Origin: Strigamia acuminata | Lineage: Eukaryota; Arthropoda; Chilopoda; Geophilomorpha; Linotaeniidae | Direction: 5' to 3' | Assembly (NCBI GenBank): GCA_949358305.1 | Contig: OX442315.1 | Coordinates: forward strand, 34,622,427-34,686,426 | DNA length: 64,000 bases | Shown here: positions 41,601 through 51,498 of the stretch, one piece after another | How the letters are laid out: each line of letters opens with the position of its first letter | How positions within the stretch are numbered: the stretch's first letter is position 1 | Translations under genes and position numbers: made by a program | Notes under the pieces: model-generated | What the model saw: only the letters and a program-made list of their open reading frames with translations | What the model was told of the DNA's origin: nothing | Databases searched by the model: none

Positions 41601-42906
41601 TGAGGACGGAATCATCCTTCGGGGCGATCGAATTGTGGTGCCCGAGTCACTAAGAGACAAAGTAGTGGAGATCGCTCACCGGGGACATCAGGGAGTGGTG
41701 AAAACCAAGATGCTCTTACGCCAAAAGGTGTGGTTTCCCGGAATTGATATGCGGGTGGAGCGGCTTATAGCGGGATGCATTCCTTGCCAAGCAACCGTGG
41801 TGACAAAATCGAGGACCCCATTGGAGATGTCCAGTTTACCCGACCGGCCTTGGCAGAAGATCGCAGTTGACTTTTTAGGACCGTTTCCCGACGGCAGGAT
41901 TTTATTTGTCATCGTAGACGAGTATTCGCGCTTCCCATTTGTGGACGGCGTGTCGTCGACGGGGGCTCGGGGCGTCATCGCACTTCTGAGAAAGCGTTTC
42001 TCGGAGTTGGGCATCCCGGAGACGGTGAAATCCGATAATGGACCGCCGTTTTCGTCGTGCGAGTTCGCGGATTTTCTGGCCGAAATGGGCGTGCGACACC
42101 ATCGAGTCACGCCGCTGTGGCCCGAAGCGAACGGAGAAGTTGAACGTTTAATGAAAACTTTAAACAAAGCGATCTTGACGGCGGTTACGGAGGGACGGAA
42201 ATGGCACGAGGAAGTCCACGAGTTCCTTCTAAATTACCGCGCGACTCCACATGCGACCACGGGAGTTTCGCCGGCCGACGCGATGTACGGCAGACCGATT
42301 AAGACCAGGTTACCACAAGTTTTCGTGAGGCCAAACGACGCGATAATGAGGAAGAGAGACGAGGAAAAGAAGGGGAGTATGAAGAGTTTGGCAGATGGGA
42401 AGAGGCATGTTCGGGAACACGGGCTATTGGTGGGGGACGTAGTCCTGGTGAGAAGAAGGAAGGTGAATAAACTAACAACACCGTACGATCCGGAACCGTT
42501 CAGAATTATAGCGATAGCGGGTTCTCAAGTGACAGCCAACAGGGGAAGACAGAACGTGGTGCGAAACTCATCGTTCTTCAAGAAGATACGTCAAGAGAGA
42601 GGGGAGGAATTGGAGAGAGTAAGACAGGGGGATGGGGAGACGGATGAGGATGACGGAGGGAGAGGAAGGGACCCGCAGCTGGAGACGAGAGATGAAAGTG
42701 AGGAAGAAACGCCATTATGTGATATGGAGTCGAGAGTGGAAGAGAGAGGGGAGCAGGGAATTGTTCCACCCGCTCAGGAACCGGAGGATATTCCGGCTGT
42801 GCCGGAACCCGAGGATCCATTCGTGCTGAGGAAGTCAAATAGGAAAACAAACAAGCCGTCGTGGCAAAAGGACTATGATATGTGTTGCAAGAAGAGAAAA
42901 AAGTGA
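38620..42906 (+). CDS. Gypsy Gag-Pol polyprotein
   Basis: 1,428 codons in one frame. The likely start is the Met at 38683 (MADETATSG), 21 codons in. Gag, then knuckles CFNCGRAWPH and CRGCGKTGHFVRFC at about residues 260-295; protease VDSGTS at about 360; reverse transcriptase with the variant box NIVDDIF at about 644; RNase H with TVDAGPNGLG at about 793 and FTDHKPL; integrase HHCC finger from HRGHQG at about 1019 to CIPC; catalytic Asp in VDFLGPF at about 1083, SDNGPPF at about 1137 and Glu in NGEVERL at about 1172; then a C-terminal Glu/Arg-rich tail. Gag and Pol are fused without frameshift, unlike the element at 57042. All catalytic residues appear intact. Confidence 0.95.
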   Translation: MWLRLMELCEEESKTDAKRDNMADETATSGFLRSAGIPPFDVHGETTTQSQRWQRWISRLEMFMLAAGIKDDMRKMATLLHQAGEEVFAVYETLVIEEEDKNYKTVKDALTAYFIPKKNTEFCIYTFRMSRQEATEPLDKYQMRLRHLAVGCDFKDDDREIKSQIILGTSLNRLRRQALRDDTLTLKELLDLGRGYEASEWQAKQMEGSEKEVTGEINLVRASTEGRRRANSETGYRRRESTGGAARGGFGGSRGSGNRKCFNCGRAWPHVTPQDCPARGVACRGCGKTGHFVRFCRAKREEGAEANNKINAVKCDYVEESDDEELFTIGLCSDGRKGSPKMPEVCLTVGEERRDTRFIVDSGTSVNVLGREDYWAMKLKPMLKESRAKLMTYGSSEPLPLLGRVTLMIRYEEMELEVTAYVVDRPGESLLNYATAKQLGIVQVVNNIKKTTLEEEIKRQYPKLFQGVGKLKEYQIHLHVDEEVAPVAQRYRPLPFRLRKKVEKELDRLLQMDVIERIDEGMGPTPWVSPIHCVDKPKDPDPDAIRLCVDAREVNRAIKRVRHTSPRLEDIVALAEGARFFSKLDLNHGFNQVELDAESRKYTVFATHVGLFRFKRLLFGINSASELFQDTIRQVIEGLQSCINIVDDIFIVGKTVEAHDAALHAVLKRLEKKGLTLNEDKCEVRRGEIVFFGHVFSAAGVSIDPRKVEAIEKMEIPKSSAEVKSLLGMVIYCARFVKDMAKILKPLRDLTKSSNGPFRWKKEHQEAWTCIKERLGNKNALAYHDPMASTHLTVDAGPNGLGAILAQIRSGESEPRVVAYASRTLTDVESRYSQIERETLAAIWAIEHFYLYLYGIVFTLFTDHKPLISIFGNRKARPSARIERLCLRIQQYVFEVKYTKGNSNPSDYMSRHTGTRGLKDGAMSRTVEGYVNFVVRTRVPKSLTREEIARCTNEDVSLKLLQQALTQEGAEREKTWKKDCLKPFKMLQEEFTNSEDGIILRGDRIVVPESLRDKVVEIAHRGHQGVVKTKMLLRQKVWFPGIDMRVERLIAGCIPCQATVVTKSRTPLEMSSLPDRPWQKIAVDFLGPFPDGRILFVIVDEYSRFPFVDGVSSTGARGVIALLRKRFSELGIPETVKSDNGPPFSSCEFADFLAEMGVRHHRVTPLWPEANGEVERLMKTLNKAILTAVTEGRKWHEEVHEFLLNYRATPHATTGVSPADAMYGRPIKTRLPQVFVRPNDAIMRKRDEEKKGSMKSLADGKRHVREHGLLVGDVVLVRRRKVNKLTTPYDPEPFRIIAIAGSQVTANRGRQNVVRNSSFFKKIRQERGEELERVRQGDGETDEDDGGRGRDPQLETRDESEEETPLCDMESRVEERGEQGIVPPAQEPEDIPAVPEPEDPFVLRKSNRKTNKPSWQKDYDMCCKKRKK

Positions 42907-43040
42907 AACTGTGAACTATATACTGAATTGTGATAGAACTTATTGATTGTCGAATTTTATTAATTATTGTTTTGGTGTCGAATTATTGTTGTCAAATTGA
43001 ATGTTTATCGAATTGTTCTTGATTGTTGTTGTACTCCGGA

Positions 43041-43052
43041 CAAGGGGAGGGA
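43041..43052 (+). promoter_or_regulatory. Gypsy polypurine tract
   Basis: CAAGGGGAGGGA immediately before the 3' LTR, the expected plus-strand primer. Confidence 0.75.
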
Positions 43053-43180
43053 TGTAGTGTTGTTAAATGTAACCGATAGAGGGCGCGAGGCGCAAGGCCG
43101 AGTGCAAGGTCATAGAGTACATTAAACAGAAGTTAGCTAGCGTTCAAGCAATGAAGTTGTCCTTTATTTACGATGCTACA
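43053..43180 (+). repeat. Gypsy 3' LTR
   Basis: 128 bp, the same by eye as the 5' copy; followed by the ACGCA target duplication. Confidence 0.92.
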
Positions 43181-43613
43181 ACGCATATCGCCCACATTTG
43201 CCAGGTTAAAGCGCAATTCTCAAATAAAAACACAATCGGTAGCCAACAGCAGAAGTTTATTACAAGAGATGCTCTACATGTCCACCAAGTGCATCAATGC
43301 ACAGCTGGTAGCGGTGGAATAAATTCATTCTGACTCTGTTAAAGATCTGTCGGTTATCTGTGACCTCTTTGGGGTTTTTTTTTGTAATTCTTTAACATTA
43401 AAATGATCAGTTTGTGTGTATTTATTTGATAATTGTGCTTTAACCTGGCAAACGTGGACGTTATGCATGGTGCGATATTTGAAATCTTCCATTGTTTTAG
43501 GGCTGTGACTAAGTGGGAAATTTTTTTTGGAATTTTTGATTAGTGGAAATGTGATCTCCTGGTCCCCCTGTATACCCCCTATTTCTGTGTAACATGAATT
43601 CTGATACACCCTG

Positions 43614-44358
43614 TATATTTTTTAGCTTTTTTACTCGTATGTTTTTGCTTCATTATGCTGTTTACTAATTATATCATGTTTAATTGGCATTTGTAAATTT
43701 AGAGGTGTAACTAGTTGATCAAAACATTTGTTCGCAATTTCACCACCACCAGCGCAAGTGTTTCTGGGGGATTAGAGGCGTGGCTTGATTACAACGTAAA
43801 CGGGGAACGCAGGTTCTTATTATCCTTACTCTATGGTGAAATTCTGCATGAATCAGCCCCCCCCCCCCAAGACAAACTGGCGCCACAAGCAAATCATTTT
43901 TGGCACCCTTAGAACTTTAAAAATAGTTTGTGAGTTCAGTGTGGCCCACAAAAGCATTTGGTTAGATCCTAACCTGTGGTAGCTTTCAGGTTAGATTACC
44001 ATAAAGCATCAAATAGGTCTCTCTGGTGGGATTTATACAAAAATTTGTCTCTCTTATGGGATTTAGGCAAAAATTGGTCTCTCTGGTGGGATTTATGCAA
44101 AAATTGGTCTCTCTGGCGGGATTTATGCAAAAATTGGTCTCTCTGGTAGGATTTATGCACTTATTTGTGAAAAAAATTCATTTCTTGCTGAACAATGTAC
44201 CTTTTCCATTAAAAACATCTGCAATCGACAGCAGACATCTACAAATGTATCCAGCCAGTAGCAATTGTCCCCTAAGTTTAGTGACTGTTATATGTCAGTA
44301 GAACTTTTAAGTACAACTAGCAGTAACATTTACCATAGATATTTTATTCAATTTTCAG
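43614..44358 (+). other. Gene C intron 14, 3' part
   Basis: Contains a poly-C run at about 43858 and the minisatellite below. The last 100 bp, with the branch/acceptor region ATTTTCAG, lead into exon 15. No gene seen. Confidence 0.55.
44015..44160. repeat. 33-bp minisatellite
   Basis: Four to five copies of GGTCTCTCTGGTGGGATTTA with TGCAAAAATT, spacing 33 bp. The 91-codon ORF over it is repeat translation (an 11-residue period). Confidence 0.85.
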
Positions 44359-44784
44359 ATTATTGGATTGGTGCAGAAGGATATGTTGTTCAAAATGGAC
44401 AGAACGAATATGTATATTGGAAATGGAACAACACCAACCTAGATGTAGCATATGAAAATTGGTGTCCAAACCAGATAGCTACAAAAGACCGTCCTTGTTC
44501 ATTTATTAATGCTGCAGAAAGAAATGTTTGCTGGATGTTTTCAACTTGCCAAAGAACAAATACTGTTGCAGGCTTCATCGGCGAAGATAGAATAAATCAT
44601 ACACCTGATTACGATATCATAATGTACAAAGGTCACGAGTATTTGCTGTACAATAAAAATCAGAAAAGAAGTAGTTGGTATGAAGCTAGAGAAACATGTC
44701 GAAGCAAAAACAAGTATCTTCTTATTCTTGACAACAATGAAAAAATTGATTTTTTCAACAGAATATTCCGAAGCAAAAAAATAA
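44359..44784 (+). CDS. Gene C exon 15 (type 1, no gene B counterpart)
   Basis: WIGAEGYVVQNGQNEYVYWKW, NWCPNQIATKDRPCSF, VCWMFSTC, AGFIGED. The 3' half ends IFRSKKIS. Similar to exon 19, which suggests derivation by block duplication. Confidence 0.9.
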
Positions 44785-44849
44785 GTAAGCTAGTGATTAA
44801 GATTATGAAGCATTTTCCTTTTATCTTAATTGTTTTTTTTTTCTTATAG

Positions 44850-45296
44850 CTGTATGGATAGGATTGGAAACCTATTATCAAATAGTAGACAATAACAGAT
44901 ATCTGTACTGGCGCTGGGATGGAACAGGATTCAATGCAACTTCCACCAATTGGTGTTCTAGCAGCACTCAGCAAAAAGAAGCAATGTGTGGTTACGTATC
45001 ACTTGAACCCATATGTTGGATGGCAGAAAAATGCATACAAAATAACATAATGAGTTTTGTGTGTGAAGATAAAAATGCCACCACAAAACTTCCAACTGAT
45101 ACTACTACTACTGCAGTTCAAAAGCCGGTATCTAGCATTACTACACAAGATGGAATTCGTTATTATTTCTATGAGACTACAGTAAGTCAACCAGAAGCAA
45201 ATGCAATATGTCGACAAAATAAGCACAATCTCGTCACTATCGATGATCCTGAAACATCTTCTTTTCTTACTGCAGAAATTAAAAGAAAAAAGAAAA
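44850..45296 (+). CDS. Gene C exon 16 (type 2)
   Basis: ETYYQIVDNNRYLYWRWDGTGFNATSTNWCSSST, CGYVSLEPICW, SFVCED. The linker is KLPTDTTTTAVQKPVSS. The 3' half NAICRQNKHNLVTIDDPETSSF and the following intron are the second inferred parent of gene B exon 12. Confidence 0.9.
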
Positions 45297-45380
45297 GTAA
45301 GTTTAAAATTAAACATGATTTAATATAAAATCTGTAAATTGCAAAGTTAATGTTTAATTTGAATTTTGTTCAATTTTTAG

Positions 45381-45806
45381 ATTACTGGATTGGTACTGAA
45401 GCTTCTCAATACCAACAATATGGCCATGACAATTTCTATTGGAAGTGGAACAACACAGGCCTTACTATATCATATGAAAATTGGTGTGCGAACCAAATGA
45501 CCACAATGAATCTTCCCTGCTCATTTGTTAATGCTGATGAGACAAATGCTTGCTGGATATTTTCAAACTGCGAAAGAACTAATACTGTCACAGGCTTCAT
45601 TGGTGAAGACAGAATAAATCATACACCTGATTATGATATTGTAATGTACCAAGGTAATGAATACTTGTTGTACAATAAAAATCAGAAAAGAAGTAGTTGG
45701 TATGAAGCTAGAGAAATATGTCGAAGTAAGAACAAGTATCTTCTTATTCTTGACAGCAATGAAAAAATTGACTTTTTCAACAGAATATTCCGAACTAAAC
45801 ATATGA
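45381..45806 (+). CDS. Gene C exon 17 (type 1)
   Basis: TEASQYQQYGHDNFYWKWNNTGLTI; differs from gene B exon 13 by very few residues (SNCER for SNCQR, MYQGNEY for MYKGNEY), one of the closest cross-gene pairs in the window. Confidence 0.9.
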
Positions 45807-45872
45807 GTAAGTCAGTCAACTTTTAAAAGTAATAACTTTGTTCCATTTTAATTATTTGAATATCTCTTGCAG

Positions 45873-46310
45873 CTGTTTGGTTAGGATTAGAAATCTACGC
45901 TCAAATAGTAGACAATGACAAGCAAATGTATTGGCGCTGGGCTGGAACGGGATACAATGTAACTTCCAACAATTGGTGTGATCAGAACACTTTGCAGACA
46001 GAAGGAATGTGTGGTTATGTCAAACTTGATTCCATGTGTTGGATGCCAGAGAGGTGCATACAAAATGATATAATGAGTTTTGTTTGTGAAGATAAAAATG
46101 CCACTAAAAAAATCCCTACCACTATTCCACTTCAAAAGCCAGTCTCTAGCATTACCACTCCTGATGGTGTTCACTATTATTTCTATGACAACACAGTAAG
46201 TCAACCAGAAGCGAATGCAATATGTCGACAAAATGGGCACAACCTCGTCACTATTGATGATCCGCAAACATCTTCTCTTCTTACGGCAGAAATTAAAAAA
46301 ATAAATAAAA
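45873..46310 (+). CDS. Gene C exon 18 (type 2)
   Basis: EIYAQIVDNDKQMYWRW through SLLTAEIKKINK. Near-identical to gene B exon 14 (EIFSQ, IKRKNK). The high identity across exons 17-18 and their introns contrasts with the more diverged 5' exons. Confidence 0.9.
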
Positions 46311-46562
46311 GTAAGTGAATAATTCAATAAAGTGAGTGAATACTTCTAGTCACAAATATCACTGGTACTTGTCATTTTCAAACCATTGCCACCAGTAGCA
46401 AATAAAATTGGCATTAAATTAATCATCTTTAAATTTCTGCTGCTGTTGGGGTACATCATGGTTATCATGGCACATCATAAGCACCATCACAAAATACCAA
46501 AGTATTGTCAAATTATGAAAGTGAATATCAGTAATAATATACTGAACACAATGTGGAATTGT

Positions 46563-47003
46563 CATAGGTAATATACCAAGCGCGACGTGTATTTTAAACG
46601 AGAATTTACCAATAGAAAATAATGTAGATCGCGATGATGAAAGAGCGATAATGAGATAGGGTAATGAAATAGTGAAAATGAGAATTTACCACTACTGTAG
46701 CTACGTCTATAAATAACCAATGAGATTAGGCCTAACAAAACAACAATCGTTATCCCAACCAATCCCACTGCATTTGATGTTTGATGCTTGGTTCGTAAAG
46801 GCCCCACCGGGGGGCGCCAGTAGCAAGAGAAAAAATTCCCGAGAATTATGCATGGCAAGAGGAATTTCTTCCCGGTAAGAACCAATGAGATGTCAAAAGC
46901 AGTTTGTTATGCGCATCGGGATTGGTCGGGAGAACGATTGTTGTTTTGTTATGCCTAATCTCATTCGTGGTTATTTATAGCCCTAGCTAGTGGTAAATTC
47001 TCA
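46563..47003. mobile_element. 440-bp foldback/TIR element
   Basis: Inner arms of about 90 bp are inverted copies: GAGAATTTACCACTA...CTATAAATAACCA...GAGATTAGGC and CAACAATCGTT at about 46680-46770, with their complements at about 46925-47003. A third copy of GAGAATTTACCA stands at about 46600. Gene B has AATTGTAGGGATAATTAG at the empty site (about 11798). No target duplication could be settled. Confidence 0.7.
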
Positions 47004-47221
47004 GGATAATTAGATCAACACGAATATTCTTGCCTGATAAGATCTTACTGTATCTTGAGTGCTGACCTAATCCCGACAATTTGAATTTTTTATATACTGG
47101 TACTGACGGCAGACATCTAGCGATGTTTCCAGGTCATATTACAGTCATATTACAGTCATATTACTGCCATTCTAAAAAATTTGGAATAATTCTAAATGTT
47201 ACGCGTTGGGAGTGTATCATT

Positions 47222-48067
47222 AGGCGCGTTCAATTTTAAAATGATAATCCGATTCTCTCGATTATCTGGATTTTCACTACCGGAAATGATGCAAAACGCG
47301 TCATATTTTAGAGAATCGGATTTTCGAAAAACCGATTCTCATAATCCACGTGTGGGGTGGATTCTTTGGATTTTGACTAGATTTTAACTCGTTTTTCTGG
47401 CGGCCATTTTGTAACTGAATAGATCGGTGGTGGAAGCACATGCAAAAATGTAAGTTTATTTAAATTATCATCATTATTATTATTAATTTAAGAACGGGGA
47501 ATCGGCCAAACACCCGCCGCATTCGATCGCACAAATGCGGCGGGTGTTCGGGCGCATTTGCCCCACCGAATGCGGCCGATGTTTGGGCGCATTTGCCCCA
47601 TCGAATGTGGCCGATGTTCGGGCGCATTCGCCCCACCGAATGCGGCCGATATTTGGGCGCATTTGCCCCACCAAATGCGGCGGGTGTTCGGGCGCATTCG
47701 CCCCACCGAATGCGGCCGATATTTGGGCGCATTTGCCCCACCAAATGCGGCGGGTGTTCGGGCGCATTTGCCCCACCGAATGCGGCAGGTGTTCGGCCAC
47801 ATTTGTGCGATCTAATGCGGCCGATTCCACGTTCTTAAATAAATAATTACAATAATATTAATTTAAATAAACCTATATTTTTCTGTTCATAACTAGTTCT
47901 GGGATCAAGAGAACTTAATTCCAGGACACTTAGGTCATCACTGCGCATGCTCATGATAATCAAAAACTTGATTTTAGAATCGGTTTTTAATTCGTTCAAA
48001 GTTAAAAACCAATTTTATAATCAAGTTTTTATAATCGGTTTTTCACAATTTGAAATTGAACGCACCT
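47222..48067. mobile_element. TIR element enclosing a minisatellite
   Basis: Ends AGGCGCGTTCAATTTTAAA and the inverse of AGGTGCGTTCAATTTCAAA, with ATT at 47219-47221 and 48068-48070. A 3-bp duplication would fit a PIF/Harbinger-like element, though their usual target is TWA. Inside, a second inverted pair (TTTAAGAACG...GGCC and its complement at about 47820) brackets the 36-bp repeats. Confidence 0.6.
47510..47826. repeat. GC-rich minisatellite, about 35 bp period
   Basis: About nine copies of a unit like TTCGGGCGCATTTGCCCCAC followed by CGAATGCGGCCGATG. Variants alternate between GCGGCGGGTG and GCGGCCGATA. ORFs on both strands are repeat translation. Very different in base composition from the A/T-rich intron. 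Confidence 0.88.
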
Positions 48068-48708
48068 ATTGCTTGAAGTCATTTTGGAATTGCAGGAAAC
48101 CTAACACTGAAATAAATGAAACTTGTTGGAAATTGTGCCCAGTTGCTCAATTAAAAGATATACGACATTACAAACTTTTTTAACATGATTTTCATTATTT
48201 CAAACATCAGACCGCCCAACACTCTTCAAATCTGTGAATATTCACTCAGCATAACTGCTCACTCATTCCAATCTTCACTCCATGTTCTTCTTCGGTGTCA
48301 AAAATGTTTTCGTGGCAATTCTTACATATAATCATTCATTATTTAGCTTATTATGTACTAATACTCAATTTTAAGTGAGCTTTTAAGTCGGTAAGGTGAT
48401 AAATATTCAGTTTGGTTCAGTGACTTAGCTAGACATTAATGGGCCAGTGTGCAACTTGGTTGATGCACCCTTAGCAAGGCCATAGCTAAGATTTTCATAC
48501 TCCAAAACCCTCTAAAAACCGGTCACTTTCACCCTTCATGGGCCCCCCTACCGTAGGCTCGTAAGCTGATTTGCACGCACTCCTTGCATCCCCAATTGCT
48601 CGCCACTGGTTTGATCATTTTATATTATGTAAACTGGCTTGGTGGTCACTTGTTTGACTTTTGCCATTGTAGCAATAATGAGTGAACTAGATCATAGCTA
48701 GATGTATA

Positions 48709-49450
48709 CAGGGTGTTTCGTTTAAGATGCCCAGTCAATTTCCTGAATAAGTGTATGCTTTTTTAAAAAACCAAGCAGACTATCCTATAGCAAAGTAGGG
48801 ATGACGAATCCAATGGTGTAATCAAATTACATGCCAGACATGCAACAATGCACTTTTCATTTGCTAACTCGTTAACTGGTGGAGATAGAGCAAAATTTTT
48901 GATTACAAAGTTGTAGAGCACCATCAAATTAGTATTACCAAACTAATCTTAGTCATCTTAAGTTAAATTTTTTCATTTTAAAATGAAAACAAATCAGCTG
49001 AAATAAAGCCAGCCATTGTGGCAATAATTAAATTTCTACTGCAAAAGTACTGAATTTCTTCAATAAATGTATTCAAATTTGCATTATTATGCAAGCAAAC
49101 AAAAAAAAACCACTGTATTTTTTTAATGCCTAAATTATTTTATTTTCTAAGAATAAAAATTTTTATTTTGCTGATTTTTTTTTAAGAAAGCAGTAAACTT
49201 AGGTGACTAAGATAAGTTGGATAGTACTAATTTGATGGTTCTCTACAACTTTGTAATTGGAAATTTTGCTCTATCTCAACCAGTAAATGAGTTAGCAAAT
49301 GAAAAGTGCATTGTTGCATGTCTGTCATAAAATTTGATTACACCATTGGATTCGTCATCCCTACTTTGCTATAGGATAGTCTGCTTGGTTTTTTAGAAAA
49401 GCATATACTTATTCTGGAAATTGACTGGGCATCTTAAACGAAACACCCTG
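48709..49450. mobile_element. 742-bp long-TIR element 1
   Basis: TIRs of about 250 bp start CAGGGTGTTTCGTTTAAGAT and include GCCCAGTCAATTTCC, GATGACGAATCCAATGGTG and TTTGATGGTGCTCTACAACTT-like arms; TA flanks at 48707-48708 and 49451-49452. Only about 240 bp lie between the arms. No ORF. Tc1/mariner-type ends. Confidence 0.88.
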
Positions 49451-49454
49451 TATA

Positions 49455-50174
49455 CAGGGTGTCCCAAAAGTCTGAACCTCCCCAAAAAATTTCCAAAATA
49501 CTTGAGATATCAGAAAACTGAAAAAAAAACTCATAGGGAGGAAATCATTCATTGCGAATCCGATGGCATCCTCAAATTTGACCTCAAAAGTCATTTTCAA
49601 GGTCATTCACTTGCTAACTTCTAAACCAATCAGGTTAGAGCAAAATTTCCAATTAGAAAGTGGTAGAGCATGGCCTAATTAGTCTAAAAACATGATTTAC
49701 TAAAAATATTTTCCTACAAAATTTTTGAAAAAACCTACTAAAATTGTCTCTACAGCTGCATGCTGAAATTAAGTAAACACAGTAAATAAGCTTTATTAAA
49801 ATTTTACAAAGTTATCAAAATAACCTGCAAACATTAGATTTTCTTTAATCTAAAAAAAGTAAATGAAAACAAATTAAACATACAATCAAAACATCTGTTT
49901 GATTAGCTTGTTGCTAATCAAGCTGTAGAGACAATTTTAGTAGGTTTTTTCAAAAATTTTGTTGCTCTACCACTTTCTAATTGAAAATTTTGCTCTAACC
50001 TGATTGGTTTAGAAGTTAGCAAGTGTATAACCTTGAAAATGACTTTTGAGGTCAAATTTGAAGATGCCATCAAATTCGCAATGAATGATTTCCCGTATGA
50101 GTTTTTTTCAGTTTTTTGATATCTCAAGTATTTTGGAAATTACTTGGGGAGGTTCAGACTTTTGGGACAGCCTG
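49455..50174. mobile_element. 720-bp long-TIR element 2
   Basis: Starts CAGGGTGTCCCAAAAGTCTG and ends with its inverse (one mismatch near the tip, ACAGCCTG). Arms of about 230 bp contain GAACCTCCCC, GAGATATCA and TTGGTTTAGAAGTTAGCAAG. It abuts element 1 with only TATA between, and TA follows at 50175-50176. Gene B lacks both. Confidence 0.88.
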
Positions 50175-50379
50175 TATAACTTACACTTTCCCAATCAAGT
50201 TTAAATCAACTACAGCTATTGGTCATTAATTTTTTTTCATACAGTATGTGGGCAAGAAGTAGTGTCATCAAACAAAAATGGAGTGAATAATTGTTTGATC
50301 CAAAATTCTACCTTAGGTTTGAAAGTTCGACCAAGTTAAGATATTATTTTTTTTTAAAAATTGTAGCTAGATAAAAGTA

Positions 50380-50563
50380 CAGTCAAAACTCTTTATAACG
50401 AATCGCGATATAACGAATTATCGATATAACGAATACCTAAAAATATCCGGTTTGGTTGGCTGGCAATAGAACAACATGTTAAAAAATTTCGATATAATGT
50501 ATTCTCGTTATCACGAATCGATTTTTCGAGTCCCTTGCGATTCGTTATAAAGAGTCTCGACTC
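50380..50563. mobile_element. 184-bp pogo/Tigger-like MITE
   Basis: Inverted ends CAGTCAAAACTCTTTATAAC and the inverse of GAGTCGAGACTCTTTATAAC, continuing into ACGAATCGC. TA at 50378-50379 and 50564-50565; gene B intron 14 has AAAAGTACTATCAACC at the site. CAGTCGAGACTC plus TATAACGAATCG resembles pogo-type termini; no ORF. Confidence 0.82.
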
Positions 50564-50881
50564 TATTAAGCTTATCAACCTGTATACTTTTATTTCCATT
50601 TATTATACAGTTTTTGAGTTATATCTAACTGAAGTGAACAACTAGTGATGGGGTGAATAATTTTTTTACTAACTGAAGGTCACGTTTCAGTGCAAACTTC
50701 CACGCAAAGCCAAAACTACTTCAAACAATTATATGCTCAAAAGAATTTGGATTATTACAAACTTTTTAGATTGACTCTAGTAATTCTTCCAGACAGTAGA
50801 TCTGGCGGCAATCATTTAGCACATCCTCCAGTAAAACTGGCAGAATAACCAATTGTCATTTAAATTTGAATCAATTTGCAG

Positions 50882-51307
50882 ATTATTGGATTGGTACAGA
50901 AGCTTATGAAGTTCAAGTAGGACGTAGTGAGATTGTATATTGGAAGTGGAACAACACCAACCTGGATGTAGCATATGAAAATTGGTGTCCAAACCAGATG
51001 ACCACAAAAAATCTTCCTTGTGCATATATTAATGCTGCAAATAGAAATGCTTGTTGGATGTTTTCAACCTGCCAAAAAACTAATGCTGTTACAGGTTTCA
51101 TCGGCGAAGATAGAATAAATCATACACCTGATTATGATATCATAATTTATAAAGATCACGAGTACTTGCTGTACTCTAAAAATCAGAAAAGAAGTAGTTG
51201 GTATGAAGCTAGAGAAACATGTCGAAGTAAGAACAAGAATCTTCTAATTCTTGAAAGCAATGAAAAAATTGACTTTTTCAACAGAATATTGCGAAACAAA
51301 AAAATCA
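50882..51307 (+). CDS. Gene C exon 19 (type 1)
   Basis: TEAYEVQVGRSEIVYWKW, NWCPNQMTTKNLPCAYINAANRNACWMFSTC, GFIGED, then IIYKDHEYLLYSKN and NRILRNKKIS. Pairs with gene B exon 15. Acceptor is TTTGCAG rather than TTTTCAG. Confidence 0.9.
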
Positions 51308-51498
51308 GTAAGTTCATAGCTATATTCAAAACATTATGTTTGGCGTAGGCGTTTGTATTTTTGGTTTTGTGTTTTGACAACACAAAACAAAAATCCAAAC
51401 ACCTAAAACACTTGTTACAAAACTTGTTGAAAGCAGCTAGTGATTTTTGCAAAAAATTAATTTTGTTACATTGTAGTCGTTTTGAACTTCTCTTACAG

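Larger units (their letters stand above)
38428..43180 (+). mobile_element. Complete Gypsy LTR retrotransposon with 128-bp LTRs
   Basis: 4,753 bp. LTRs look identical by eye, target duplication ACGCA (38423-38427 and 43181-43185), polypurine tract CAAGGGGAGGGA next to the 3' LTR, and one intact gag-pol frame. It uses far more G and C than the lectin exons. It lies in sense orientation in intron 14 of gene C. Recent insertion, possibly active. Confidence 0.95.
38275..43613. mobile_element. TIR element split by a Gypsy insertion
   Basis: Ends CAGGGTGTATCAGAATTCAT and its inverse, with inverted homology over about 115 bp (including GGGGGTATA and CATTTCCAC) and TA duplicated at 38273-38274 and 43614-43615. 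Without the Gypsy and one ACGCA it would be about 580 bp. CAGGGTGT ends with TA targets suggest a Tc1/mariner-type non-autonomous element. Confidence 0.85.
46311..50881 (+). other. Gene C intron 18 (4.6 kb)
   Basis: Same ends and backbone as the 1.3-kb gene B intron 14, enlarged by at least five DNA-element insertions listed separately. No exon was found in it. Confidence 0.7.

Noticed and set aside
47460-47846. Several overlapping 80-115-codon ORFs on both strands
   Set aside because: They arise from the stop-free GC-rich minisatellite.
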